Assembly: GCA_049293015.1 (NCBI GenBank)
Contig: JBATSB010000210.1
Span: forward strand, 1-64,000
DNA: 64,000 nt
Source: UBA2330 sp049293015
Lineage (GTDB): Bacteria; Bacteroidota; Ignavibacteria; Tepidaquicellales; Tepidaquicellaceae
Direction: 5' to 3'
Every line of letters starts with the position of its first letter. The first letter of the stretch is position 1. Below the pieces are notes generated by a model. That model was given only the letters and a program-made list of their open reading frames with translations, made no database searches and was not told the DNA's origin. The translations under genes and the position numbers were made by a program. Of the stretch, positions 36,872 through 45,233 are shown one piece after another.

Positions 36872-37615
36872 TTAATCTTCTTCTTTAGGTAATTCAGCCA
36901 ACTGGGCTGCTGCAGATTTTACATTTTGGTTTTGTTGATCTTGAATGATATTCCCATCCTTTAAAACAATTGTACGATTGCTGAATGTTGCTATATCAGG
37001 TTCGTGAGTTACAAAGGTTATGGTAATGCCTTGTCTGTTCAGGTCTTGAAATAACGACATGATTTCGTAAGAAGTACGTGTATCCAGGTTTCCTGTGGCT
37101 TCGTCAGCTAGAATCATTACCGGGTTATTTACCAACGACCTCGCAATTGCCACACGTTGTTGCTGCCCACCTGAAAGTTGTGCAGGGGTATGATCCATCC
37201 TGTCACCCAATCCTACCATCTCCAGGGCTTTGGTGGCTCTTTCTTTTCGTTCTTTGGTAGTGACCTTGCTATTGTATAAAAGTGGTAATTCCACATTTTC
37301 GAGTGCAGATGTACGGGGCAATAAATTATACGATTGAAAAATAAATCCAATCTTTTCGTTCCTGATGGTCGCCAATTCATTTCGGCTAAGGTCTTTTACT
37401 TTTATAGAATCTATATCATAAGTTCCGGATGTAGGCTGATCCAGGCATCCCAAAATATTCAATAAGGTACTTTTACCCGAACCGCTTGATCCCATTATGG
37501 TTACAAATTCTCCTGCGTTAATGTTAAATGAAATACCTTTTAGAGCGTGGACTGTTTCACTGCTCATTAAAAAGTCTCTTTTAAGATTTTCTATTTTGAT
37601 GATTATCTCGTTCAT
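36872..37615 (-). CDS. ABC transporter ATPase, MacB/LolD type
   Basis: A 247-residue ATPase with Walker A (GSSGSGKST), Q-loop (FIFQSYNLLPR), signature (LSGGQQQRVAIAR), Walker B (ILADEATGNLD) and H-loop (TFVTHEP). The insert between Walker A and signature fits the LolD/MacB group that drives mechanotransmission permeases. A C-terminal extension of about 25 residues is polar and ends in Glu and Asp. It has two bases between it and the permease gene and two bases between it and the adaptor gene, so translation is tightly coupled. Confidence 0.96.
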   Translation of the reverse strand: MNEIIIKIENLKRDFLMSSETVHALKGISFNINAGEFVTIMGSSGSGKSTLLNILGCLDQPTSGTYDIDSIKVKDLSRNELATIRNEKIGFIFQSYNLLPRTSALENVELPLLYNSKVTTKERKERATKALEMVGLGDRMDHTPAQLSGGQQQRVAIARSLVNNPVMILADEATGNLDTRTSYEIMSLFQDLNRQGITITFVTHEPDIATFSNRTIVLKDGNIIQDQQNQNVKSAAAQLAELPKEED

Positions 37616-37617
37616 AA

Positions 37618-38841
37618 TTATTTTTTACTTCCCGGACGTTTAGGCATAAATGGACTGCTGTTTTCGGACTCTTCAATTGTAGCTTCGGCAATCTCTTTTA
37701 AGCTAAAGACTATCTCATCACCTTCTTTTAATCCGGTCAATATCTGAACTTGCACTCCATCGCTTACACCTGTTTCGACAGAAGAAGTTGTAATCAGATT
37801 ATCCCTTAGAATCCAAACCATCGTTCGATTTGATTCTTCGCCGGAATTTGGCTTACTTCCTTTGCTTTCAATTTTTTCAACCATTTGTTGTTTAGCATTA
37901 TATTTAGCAAGCAGCTCATTGTCAGGTTGAAAATTCAGAGCTTTCGATTGTAAAGTTAAAACATTTTTTAGTTCAAGTGTGTAGATAGAAATGGTTGCAG
38001 TTAACCCCGGCTTTAATTTCATTTCAGGGTTGTCTGCCTTAATGACAACTGTGTAGGTTACCACATTAGAAGTAACAGTTGGATTCAATCGAATCTGCAT
38101 GACTACACCTGAAAAATTTTCATTTGGGAATGCATCTACTGTAAAAGTTGCTCGCTGTCCCTCGGAGATTTGACCAATATCCGCTTCGTCCACATCTGCC
38201 TCTACTTGCATTTCATGCAAATCCTGCGCTATAGTAAAGAGAGTGGGAGTTGAAAAGCTCGCAGCTACGGTTTGTCCCTCATCCACATCTTTGAAAAGCA
38301 CCACTCCGTTTATCGGGGAATAAATATCAGCATAACCCAGATTAGTATTTGCTTCCTCCAGGTCATAAAGTTTTGATGCCTCTGTGTTTTTTGCATTGGT
38401 TAAATTGTACAACGCCTGTTCTAATTCTGTCTCACTTACAAGCTGTTTTTCATACATTATATTTTGCCGGTCATAAATCGTCTCCATGTAATCTTTATCA
38501 TTGACAGCATTATCATATTGCACCTGAGCCTTAGTCACAGCCATATTCAGGTTAGTTTTGTCTAGTTCAGCAATTAGTTGACCTTGTTTTACTACACTGT
38601 TGAAGTCCACATAAATTTTATTGATAGTACCTGATACTTGAGTTCCAACATCTACTTGTATGATCGGTTCAATGGTACCGGTTGCTGTTACTAAGGTTGT
38701 TACATCACCATATTTAACATTGATTGATTCCACCCAGACAGTAGTATTATCGGTTATTCCAAAAGAATAATAAAGCACTCCAGCAGTCAATACCGCAACT
38801 ACTAAACATGCGGCTAATATTTTTGTTTTTGTATTTTTCAT
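37618..38841 (-). CDS. Periplasmic adaptor subunit (MacA/RND type)
   Basis: A 407-residue membrane-fusion protein with an N-terminal signal anchor (about 7-26). The lipoyl half-motifs (VDVGTQVSGTINKIYVDF and IYSPINGVVLFKDV, each partly quoted) flank a coiled-coil hairpin at about 95-165. Beta-barrel and membrane-proximal domains follow. The C-terminal tail is rich in Ser, Pro and Lys (PKRPGSKK). It should connect the inner-membrane ABC pair to an outer-membrane TolC-like channel, which is not encoded here. The gene precedes the ATPase in the operon. Confidence 0.94.
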   Translation of the reverse strand: MKNTKTKILAACLVVAVLTAGVLYYSFGITDNTTVWVESINVKYGDVTTLVTATGTIEPIIQVDVGTQVSGTINKIYVDFNSVVKQGQLIAELDKTNLNMAVTKAQVQYDNAVNDKDYMETIYDRQNIMYEKQLVSETELEQALYNLTNAKNTEASKLYDLEEANTNLGYADIYSPINGVVLFKDVDEGQTVAASFSTPTLFTIAQDLHEMQVEADVDEADIGQISEGQRATFTVDAFPNENFSGVVMQIRLNPTVTSNVVTYTVVIKADNPEMKLKPGLTATISIYTLELKNVLTLQSKALNFQPDNELLAKYNAKQQMVEKIESKGSKPNSGEESNRTMVWILRDNLITTSSVETGVSDGVQVQILTGLKEGDEIVFSLKEIAEATIEESENSSPFMPKRPGSKK

Positions 38842-38950
38842 AGTTTAGATATTTATATTATTTCTTTTATATAATTGTAGAAATTGTTCATATAATTAAA
38901 TGTGTGCTTATTGCTATCTTGGTTTCCTGATTTTAGAAATTGAGCCCTTA

Positions 38951-39271
38951 TTAGTTTCTTCCCGGAGGAGGTCCCTGCTGTTGTTGATTGGGTCTTTGAT
39001 CATCCGGCTTTGGAGCATTGTTCAATTCTTCCTCTGTAATAAAACCATCACTATTAGTGTCAATTTTAGCAAAGTCATCCTTCAATGGTCCGATTACTTC
39101 CTCTTTAGATAAAATGCCATCCTTGTTGTTGTCCATCTGAGAAAAGATCTCTGCTGTAGTAGGACGCCCGTCTTGTGGGGAACGATTACCGGCTGTATCA
39201 TTTGATGAATTACAGCCATATAAAATAAATATAATTGTAATAATCAGAATAGATTTTGATTTCGTTTTCAT
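38951..39271 (-). CDS. EF-hand lipoprotein
   Basis: A 106-residue lipoprotein (lipobox LYGC, Cys 20) with two canonical 12-residue EF-hand loops: DNNKDGILSKEE (47-58) and DTNSDGFITEEE (71-82). Each has Asp/Asn at positions 1, 3 and 5, Gly at 6 and Glu at 12, so both should bind calcium. The C-terminal tail is rich in Pro and Gln. It sits in the operon of the ECF sigma factor and the tripartite efflux pump, 109 bases upstream of the adaptor gene. It may act as a periplasmic calcium buffer or sensor; that role is inference. Confidence 0.9.
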   Translation of the reverse strand: MKTKSKSILIITIIFILYGCNSSNDTAGNRSPQDGRPTTAEIFSQMDNNKDGILSKEEVIGPLKDDFAKIDTNSDGFITEEELNNAPKPDDQRPNQQQQGPPPGRN

Positions 39272-39474
39272 AATAAGTTTTTATTTATTTTGATTTCATA
39301 TACTTATACGATTCTAATACAATAATCCTTCGCTTTAGTCTTAAGAAATTTTTTAATGGTTAAAAATTAGTTGGAGTAATTACTGCAGGAAAGTATAAAT
39401 AAAATTAAAAAATCTCTCCCGGTTCAGGACAGCTGTATCATTTCCAGTAGTTCTATTGCTATTGGATATTGCAT

Positions 39475-39969
39475 TCAATCTCTTGGTTTCGGAACTGAAT
39501 TTTTCCATGCAGCAAAAAATCCGGCTAGTTCTTTGGTGAGTTGATTGAAATATTCTATTTGTTCAGGTTCGCATAAAGAACGGATGGCGGTAAAATGATT
39601 GTAATTGGTTAACTCCACTTCTCTTTGTAAAACCCCAAGCCTCTCTATTAATGAATCATTTAATGAATCATTTCCACCAAAGTTATCACTGGTAAGTGTA
39701 GAATATAGTTCGTTCTTGTCAATATTAATGCTGTCTTTCAGAGATTTTATTATTATCCGGTGTTGTTCAATCAGGACATCATATTTAGCTATCTGTTCCT
39801 TATCAAAATGAAGTTTGTCAATGATGATACGTTTCGGTGTTTCCTGTTTCAATGCGGAACTTTCATTTAGCTGTTGTGGAGTTTTGCTAAAAAATATATA
39901 AGCAACCAAAGCAAGATTCACAATCAGCAAGCCGGCTACAGCAATAGTTAAAAATTTTATTTTACTCAT
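39475..39969 (-). CDS. CpxP/Spy-like periplasmic sensor protein
   Basis: A 164-residue protein with one N-terminal membrane segment (about 7-27) and an otherwise helical periplasmic domain. It resembles the CpxP/Spy or heavy-metal-sensor group: a FDKEQIAKYDVLIEQHR-like helix, then LKDSI, then a helix ending in LCEPEQIEYFNQL. The last part recalls the LTxxQ motif (EPEQ). Members of the group bind misfolded proteins or metals and modulate envelope stress signalling. Its start overlaps the end of the anti-sigma-like gene by eight bases. This is a moderate-level assignment from pattern. Confidence 0.75.
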   Translation of the reverse strand: MSKIKFLTIAVAGLLIVNLALVAYIFFSKTPQQLNESSALKQETPKRIIIDKLHFDKEQIAKYDVLIEQHRIIIKSLKDSINIDKNELYSTLTSDNFGGNDSLNDSLIERLGVLQREVELTNYNHFTAIRSLCEPEQIEYFNQLTKELAGFFAAWKNSVPKPRD

Positions 39970-40243
39970 CGTATAAGTTTAAAGAATTTGAGTTGGAAAG
40001 TTGCATAGAGCTGACAACGGTTTCGATTTCAATACTTTCCGTTGAGGTATTGTTGTTGAAAAATACAGAAACATTTAAAACTATAATGACTATGGCAGAT
40101 GCGGCAAAAGCCCATGTCCATTGAGTAGGTGCAGGTGCATTTTCCAGGTTGCGGATTTGCTGTTTGATTCTGGTGAACAGGAAAGGTGGGGCATCCACCT
40201 GCTTTATTTTTTTAAGTCCGTCTAATTTGTTATCAATATTCAT
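39962..40243 (-). CDS. Small membrane protein, candidate anti-sigma factor
   Basis: A 93-residue protein with a polar N terminus of about 40 residues, one membrane segment (about 44-62, AFAASAIVIIVLNVSVFF) and a short acidic periplasmic tail. Position directly after an ECF sigma gene, single-span topology and a cytoplasmic domain suited to bind sigma suggest an anti-sigma factor. There is no zinc-binding HxxxCxxC motif, so it is not of the ZAS type. The assignment rests on context. Confidence 0.65.
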   Translation of the reverse strand: MNIDNKLDGLKKIKQVDAPPFLFTRIKQQIRNLENAPAPTQWTWAFAASAIVIIVLNVSVFFNNNTSTESIEIETVVSSMQLSNSNSLNLYDE

Positions 40244-40273
40244 AGCTTTATGATTTGTTTTACGACAAATGTT

Positions 40274-40813
40274 TTATAATCCTTCGGTATCTTCTAATTT
40301 TTTTGAAATAGATTGTTTGGCTCTTTGTAATAATGATTCCACAGCTTTTATAGAAATGTTCATGATTTCGGCAACTTCCTTCTGAGGACGATCTTCTATT
40401 TTGGTTAATATGATAGCTGTTTTCTGATTATCAGGCAGATTATAAATGATCTTTAACAGGTTTTCCAGTCCTTCTTTATCTTCCATCTCAGTACCCGGAT
40501 GATCGATATTTACTGCGCCTTCAATCGGCTCGTTTGTCTCCTTATGAAATAGAGAAGTTATGAACCCAAAACGTTTAGTTGTTTTTTTTGCCTTTAGAAA
40601 ATCAAGGCTTTGATTTATAGCAATCTGACATACCCATGTTTTCAGGGATGCCTTTTCGGGATTGTATTGATGAAAGCGCTGATACACTTTTACAAAAACT
40701 TCCTGAGTAATGTCCTGTGCTTCCTCAACATTTAAGACATAATTGAGACTCAGGTTAAATACAATATTCTTGTATTGGTCATAAATATTGTCAAAATATT
40801 TGTCATCAATCAT
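40274..40813 (-). CDS. ECF-type RNA polymerase sigma factor
   Basis: A 179-residue sigma-70 family protein of the ECF group. Region 2 (about 10-80) has the LNYVLNVEEAQDITQEVFVKVY pattern (in parts) and the WVCQIAINQSLDFLK segment; region 4 (about 120-175) has the helix-turn-helix ILTKIEDRPQKEVAEIMNIS. It would direct RNA polymerase to a small stress regulon, probably including its own operon. It is the first gene of the minus-strand operon: sigma, anti-sigma-like protein, CpxP-like protein, EF-hand lipoprotein, efflux adaptor, ATPase, permease. The upstream region is 580 bases of noncoding DNA. Confidence 0.93.
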   Translation of the reverse strand: MIDDKYFDNIYDQYKNIVFNLSLNYVLNVEEAQDITQEVFVKVYQRFHQYNPEKASLKTWVCQIAINQSLDFLKAKKTTKRFGFITSLFHKETNEPIEGAVNIDHPGTEMEDKEGLENLLKIIYNLPDNQKTAIILTKIEDRPQKEVAEIMNISIKAVESLLQRAKQSISKKLEDTEGL

Positions 40814-41394
40814 GAAATTAAAAATATTGGATTAAAAGGACATTGCTGAAATCCCAAAACAACATTGGATTCAAAGCGGACCTAATAATTTATGATTCAA
40901 AACAGATAGTCCGAATTTTCTTTAAATTAACGAATCTGAATTATTTTTGCACTCTATATTAGTCTTTAATAATCTTTGTTTAGAATGTTAGAATTTAGAA
41001 TTACGGTTTTAGAATGTATAAATATCTCAATTCTCGAAAGCCGGTATTTTTGAATATTCGATTAGAAATTATCCGGGCTTTTATTCTAATTTAACATTTA
41101 ACATTTACAAATTGAAATTTAAAATTGAAAGGAGAAGCTGCGCGGGAGAGTATGATTTACCGGATTTATTTTTTCAAAGCCGTTTTGATTTATTTCGGGA
41201 CGGCTTTTTTTATTTGAAATTAAAATTTAAAAGTGGGAAATTAAAAATGTTTTGACGCTGTAATAATCACGGAGATTTCTGTTTTCTTGGATTATCCTTA
41301 ATAATTACAAATTATATGTTTTATCATATTGAATATACCAATCTAAAAAATTAATTTATTTAGGAATGTAAAGGGTTACTGCGATACGAAGAAT
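40814..41394. other. Intergenic region between ECF sigma gene and toxin-antitoxin pair
   Basis: A divergent gap of 580 bases, mostly AT-rich. The promoter of the ECF operon should be near 40820-40900, but no element is convincing. A terminator-like hairpin is at 41176-41207 (listed separately), preceded by an AAAGGAGAAG purine tract and a 21-codon hydrophobic ORF (41152-41217) that overlaps the hairpin. Confidence 0.55.
41176..41211 (+). terminator. Isolated terminator-like hairpin
   Basis: Arms AAAGCCGT and ACGGCTTT pair perfectly around a 16-base loop and are followed by T residues. There is no annotated plus-strand gene upstream, so it may insulate the toxin-antitoxin pair or end a short unannotated transcript. 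Confidence 0.6.
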
Positions 41395-41754
41395 ATGAAG
41401 CGAGAGGATATGAAATTTATCAGGGAAATTTATTACTACAAAGACTTCTATCTTGATTTTTTTGAAACTTTAAAACCGGAAGTTAAGAAAAAATTCAACT
41501 GGACTTTACAGCTTATTGAAAGCATAGAGAGAATTCCGGAGAAATATTTTAAACATATTACCTCAACTTCGGGTCTTTATGAAATCCGGATTGAAGTTGG
41601 TTCGGACATTTACAGGGTTTTCAGTTTCTTTGATAAAGGACGATTGATAGTATTAGTTAACGGATTTCAAAAGAAGTCTCAAAAGATACCAAAGAAGGAA
41701 ATTGAATTAGCGGAAAAATTAAAAAAACAATATTTCGATGAAAAAAATAAATAA
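41395..41754 (+). CDS. higB: HigB-like toxin of the RelE/ParE superfamily
   Basis: A 119-residue protein of the phage-derived Gp49/HigB type: FYLDFFETLKPEVKKKF, a LQLIESI helix, then KHITSTSGLYEIRIEVGSDIYRVFSFF in two parts, and LVNGFQKKSQKIPKKEIELA. Such toxins cleave mRNA on ribosomes. A second in-frame ATG at 41410 lies closer to the conserved fold, so the first five residues may not be translated. It overlaps the downstream antitoxin by 17 bases. The toxin-first order is the normal arrangement for HigBA. Confidence 0.88.
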   Translation: MKREDMKFIREIYYYKDFYLDFFETLKPEVKKKFNWTLQLIESIERIPEKYFKHITSTSGLYEIRIEVGSDIYRVFSFFDKGRLIVLVNGFQKKSQKIPKKEIELAEKLKKQYFDEKNK

Positions 41755-42043
41755 AGATATGACATCTTTTGCCGAACATTTGGATATACAATATGGTAAA
41801 CGCGGCATTGTGTCCAGAGAAATTTATGAACAAGAGTTTGAAGCTTTTAAATTAGGTGTAAAGCTCCAGGAACTCCGTATGGAAAAGGGTTTGACTCAGG
41901 AAGAACTTGCTGAGAAATGCGGTACATCAAAATCTTTCATCTCAAGAATTGAAAATAATGCAAGTGATTTCAGACTTTCTACTTTAATGAGAATTGTTCA
42001 CAAAGGTTTAGGCGGACATTTAAAGCTTAGAGTTGATTCATAA
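41738..42043 (+). CDS. higA: HigA-like antitoxin (XRE family)
   Basis: A 101-residue protein with a helix-turn-helix of the XRE type (LRMEKGLTQEELAEKCGTSKSFISRIEN, partly quoted) at about residues 47-75. The N-terminal 40 residues are acidic and helical and probably wrap the toxin. It would neutralise HigB and repress the pair's own promoter. It overlaps the toxin gene by 17 bases in a different frame, indicating coupled translation. Confidence 0.9.
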   Translation: MKKINKDMTSFAEHLDIQYGKRGIVSREIYEQEFEAFKLGVKLQELRMEKGLTQEELAEKCGTSKSFISRIENNASDFRLSTLMRIVHKGLGGHLKLRVDS

Positions 42044-42373
42044 GAGTAAAAAATATTTTATGCCGTTGCATGTATTACAAAAAGTTTACAAATTTAATAA
42101 TAGAGGTTAAATCAAATATCTCAGCGAATTTTTTGACTTCCAATAATCTCAGATCAAAAGTACGTCATAGGGATAAATTACTATTCAGTATATAATACTC
42201 ATCTAGCTTCTTTTAATTTTAACAAAGGTTCGAAAATTTATTCAAAAAAAATATTTAACTTAACTCCATTCTTTCTGATAATCACAGAATTAATTTTATT
42301 CCTTTACATTTTTATCCTTTTAAAATACACTCTTGTAACTTTTATTTTGGAAATCTAAATTTCAATGCTTTAA
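42044..42373. other. Intergenic region, nothing recognised
   Basis: About 330 AT-rich bases between the convergent HigA and metal permease genes. No hairpin with a T run, no ORF and no repeat shared with the rest of the window was seen. Confidence 0.6.
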
Positions 42374-43651
42374 TCAATTGTCCTTCCTCTTCGGAATAGG
42401 CGAACCGTGCGGATCCTTCTGCGGATGACCCAGCTCCTCATCTATTTCTGCTATAAGATCATCTGAAAGGATATGTTCAAATTTTTCCGCATCCTGATGA
42501 ATGCTGTCCATATCTACAATATTTTTTTCAGTAAGATATGTCTCCCATAGTCTGTGTGATCTGACAAGCTTTGTCGCAAGTTCTCTTCCCTTTTCTGTCA
42601 GCTTATAATTATTTTTTTCACCGGATATTAATCCATTTCTTTCAGATCTATTTAAAGCTGATTCTATTTTATTCTGTGATAATCCCAGTTCAAGTGATAG
42701 TTTTGAAACTATATCTCCCTCAGTCTGCTTTTCCTCTGCATTGAATAAACATTTCAAAATGTCTTCAGTAAGATTGATACCTGAATTTCTTTTCCTTCTG
42801 AAATACTTTTGTACAACACCTTCCTTTGGAGAGAATAAGAAAGTAATTGAAAAGATCACAACTGCAGTTAAAACTATAGAAGCACCTGATGCAAAATTAA
42901 AATGATAAGACAAATATAATCCAATAACTGATGAGAATACTCCGATCAGAACTGAAAGTATAAGTAAAGGTTTTAATTTATCTGTCAATAGAAATGCCGT
43001 AGCCGGCGGTGTGATAAGCATTGCAATGATAAGTATAACCCCGACAGACTGCAGTCCTGCAACGATCGACATTGAAAGCAGCGTCATTAAAAAATAGTGT
43101 ACAAGTGAAGTCGATATGCCGATTATATAAGCCATGACCGGATCGAAAGAAGTTACCAAAAGTTGTTTGTAAAATAATATAACTGAGATAACAATGAATA
43201 CCGTGATCACAGACGACATGATCAGATCTGAATCTGAAACTCCAAGTACATCTCCGAATAAATATGATGACAGATCAATGTGAACTTGCTTAAGCTGTGA
43301 GACTAATAATATTCCTAATGCAAAAGCTCCAGTGAAAATAATCCCGATAGATGTGTCTTCCTTTATCTTCGAATTTCTTTCAACATAACTGATCAGTATA
43401 GAAGTCAAAATTCCCGCAACCAAAGCTCCTAAAAATAATCCAAGCGGATTTTTTCCGGAGATCATAAATCCTATCACTACACCGGGCAACACTGAATGCG
43501 CCAATGCATCACCGATAAGTGAAAGTCTCCTCAGCATTATATATGTACCGATCAGCCCGCAGCTTATCCCAACCATTATCGAGGCTACAAGTGCGCGTTG
43601 TATGAATTCATACTGTAGCGGTTCTATTAAAAATTTTGTGAGTGTCTCCAT
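42374..43651 (-). CDS. Metal ABC transporter permease fused to a DtxR-like domain (YtgCR-like)
   Basis: A 425-residue protein. Residues 1 to about 285 form an ABC-3 family permease of zinc/manganese/iron transporters with about eight membrane segments (GLIGTYIMLRRLSLIGDALAHSVLPGV in parts, and LIIAMLITPPATAFLL). Residues about 290-425 form a DtxR-type module: a winged helix (LGLSQNKIESALNRSERNGLI), the HRLWETYL segment, the AEKFEHILSDDL dimerisation helix and the DPHGSPIP motif that also occurs in the MntR-type gene at 46134. Such a fusion is known in Chlamydia as YtgCR, where the tail is released as a repressor. Here the operon has a separate DtxR regulator as well. It follows its ATPase gene with a four-base gap. 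Confidence 0.92.
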   Translation of the reverse strand: METLTKFLIEPLQYEFIQRALVASIMVGISCGLIGTYIMLRRLSLIGDALAHSVLPGVVIGFMISGKNPLGLFLGALVAGILTSILISYVERNSKIKEDTSIGIIFTGAFALGILLVSQLKQVHIDLSSYLFGDVLGVSDSDLIMSSVITVFIVISVILFYKQLLVTSFDPVMAYIIGISTSLVHYFLMTLLSMSIVAGLQSVGVILIIAMLITPPATAFLLTDKLKPLLILSVLIGVFSSVIGLYLSYHFNFASGASIVLTAVVIFSITFLFSPKEGVVQKYFRRKRNSGINLTEDILKCLFNAEEKQTEGDIVSKLSLELGLSQNKIESALNRSERNGLISGEKNNYKLTEKGRELATKLVRSHRLWETYLTEKNIVDMDSIHQDAEKFEHILSDDLIAEIDEELGHPQKDPHGSPIPKRKDN

Positions 43652-43655
43652 TATG

Positions 43656-44402
43656 TCAACTGCTTATTAATTGTTCTGCTTTCTGTAAAATTGTAAGTCT
43701 GCCGCCATAAGTTTTATTTATAATGTCAGCAGTAAATACTTTTTCCGTATCTCCAAATGCAATCAAAGTTTGGTTTATCATTATTACTTTGTCAAAATAT
43801 TCACTGACCTTACTGAGATCATGATGAACTATAAGTATCGTCTTATTTTTTTCTTTCAATTCTCTGATCAGTTCAAAAATAGCTTTCTCCGTCTTTGCAT
43901 CTACTCCTACAAACGGTTCATCTAAAAAATACATATCACTTTCCTGTGCAAGTGCGCGGGCTATGAATATTCTCTGCTGCTGTCCTCCTGAAAGATTTCT
44001 TATCTGCGTATTTCCATGTTCTGTCATCTCGACTTTTTTGAGAACTTCATTTACAATTTCATGATCTTCTTTCTTAGGTTTTCCAAGCATACTCAGATGC
44101 GGATATCTTCCCATCATAACCACTTCGGAAACATTGATCGGAAAGTCCCAGTCGAACTGCTCCTTCTGCGGAATATATGCCAGCCTTTGCAATGATTCCT
44201 TTACCGGCTTGTCAAAGATCTTTACTTCACCTGTCTCGATAGGCAGCAGTCCGAGTATACCTTTGAGCAATGTAGATTTACCGGCTCCGTTTGGACCGAT
44301 GATGCCGATGATATTCCCCTCTTCGATATTAAGATTAATTCCTTTTATCGCGGGTCTTTTTTTATAGGCAATTGTAAGATTTTTTACTTTGATTACATTC
44401 AT
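43656..44402 (-). CDS. Metal ABC transporter ATPase
   Basis: A 248-residue ATPase with Walker A (GPNGAGKST), Q-loop (YIPQKEQFDWDFP), signature (LSGGQQQRIFIARAL), Walker B (MYFLDEPFVGVD) and switch His (LIVHHDL). The FDWDFPINVSEVVMMGRY segment is characteristic of the zinc/manganese transport subgroup. It energises uptake through the adjacent permease from the binding lipoprotein at 45234. The gene order regulator, binding protein, beta-barrel, ATPase, permease supports one operon. Confidence 0.96.
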   Translation of the reverse strand: MNVIKVKNLTIAYKKRPAIKGINLNIEEGNIIGIIGPNGAGKSTLLKGILGLLPIETGEVKIFDKPVKESLQRLAYIPQKEQFDWDFPINVSEVVMMGRYPHLSMLGKPKKEDHEIVNEVLKKVEMTEHGNTQIRNLSGGQQQRIFIARALAQESDMYFLDEPFVGVDAKTEKAIFELIRELKEKNKTILIVHHDLSKVSEYFDKVIMINQTLIAFGDTEKVFTADIINKTYGGRLTILQKAEQLISS

Positions 44403-44406
44403 AATT

Positions 44407-45231
44407 TTAATTTGGAATCCTTATCGAAAATCCTGTGCTGAAGAAATAATCATCTTTAATATTTTCTAAACTCGCACCGCCTGAAAGGTCAAGTTGTATA
44501 TTGTTGCTAACTAAATATGTAACACCAAGATCTCCACCGATATTAGGTACCAGATAATAAAAATTAGTTGAACTAAATAACTCTCCAAAAGCTAAAACTT
44601 TTTCAGAGAAAGAGTAACTTCCTGACAACGAAAGGAAGAATCCATCTCCTTCACCAAACCAATCCTGTAAGTTTAATCCGGCATTATATCCTAATGAAAA
44701 ATTATCTGATACAATGTTTTGAAAACAAAATACAATTGAAGGATCGATATAATCATCTACTGATTCTGTACTCAATACCGGACTGACTGCCTGAATAATG
44801 ACAGCAATTGAGGGCTCTATACCGTCCTGTTTTCCCAGTTTAAATTTGAATCCAAAAGAAGGAGCATCAAAATTAGTTATACTACTATTTTCATACTTGC
44901 CATTATAATCTTCATTACTTATTGTAACTGATAACGCAAGTCTCAATTCCATAAAGTCATTTACCCCATATCGAAACAATACATTTGGCAAAGTTAGAAA
45001 TTCCTTTGTAAAATATACAACCTGATTTAAAGAATCATAATATGAACCCTGATCCCTGTTATTCAATATACCCGACTCTATCTGAAATCTATTTTTCTGA
45101 ACTGTCTCAGCAGACTCAGTAATATCAGGTCTGTCTGTTACTATTGTAGGCAATTCCTGAGAAAATAATATTCCGTTTCCAATTAATAAAAAATTAATAA
45201 AAAATAAATTTATTTTAGTTTTTATTTTCAT
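44407..45231 (-). CDS. Outer-membrane beta-barrel protein (phenol MetA-like transporter family)
   Basis: A 274-residue protein with a signal peptide (hydrophobic run ending near LFSQ) and the LPTIVTDRPDITESAETVQKNRFQIESG pattern (in parts) of the transporter group annotated as MetA-pathway-of-phenol-degradation-like. Alternating polar and hydrophobic strands and a terminal F/I-rich strand suit a beta-barrel of about 12 strands. Located between the metal-binding lipoprotein and the ATPase, it may admit the metal or a metal complex across the outer membrane. That role is inferred from the operon only. Confidence 0.78.
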   Translation of the reverse strand: MKIKTKINLFFINFLLIGNGILFSQELPTIVTDRPDITESAETVQKNRFQIESGILNNRDQGSYYDSLNQVVYFTKEFLTLPNVLFRYGVNDFMELRLALSVTISNEDYNGKYENSSITNFDAPSFGFKFKLGKQDGIEPSIAVIIQAVSPVLSTESVDDYIDPSIVFCFQNIVSDNFSLGYNAGLNLQDWFGEGDGFFLSLSGSYSFSEKVLAFGELFSSTNFYYLVPNIGGDLGVTYLVSNNIQLDLSGGASLENIKDDYFFSTGFSIRIPN

Positions 45232-45233
45232 AT

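Noticed and set aside
35649..38841. Naming the pump MacAB
   Set aside because: The ATPase and permease are separate genes, and neither substrate nor partner channel is known; a family-level call is safer.
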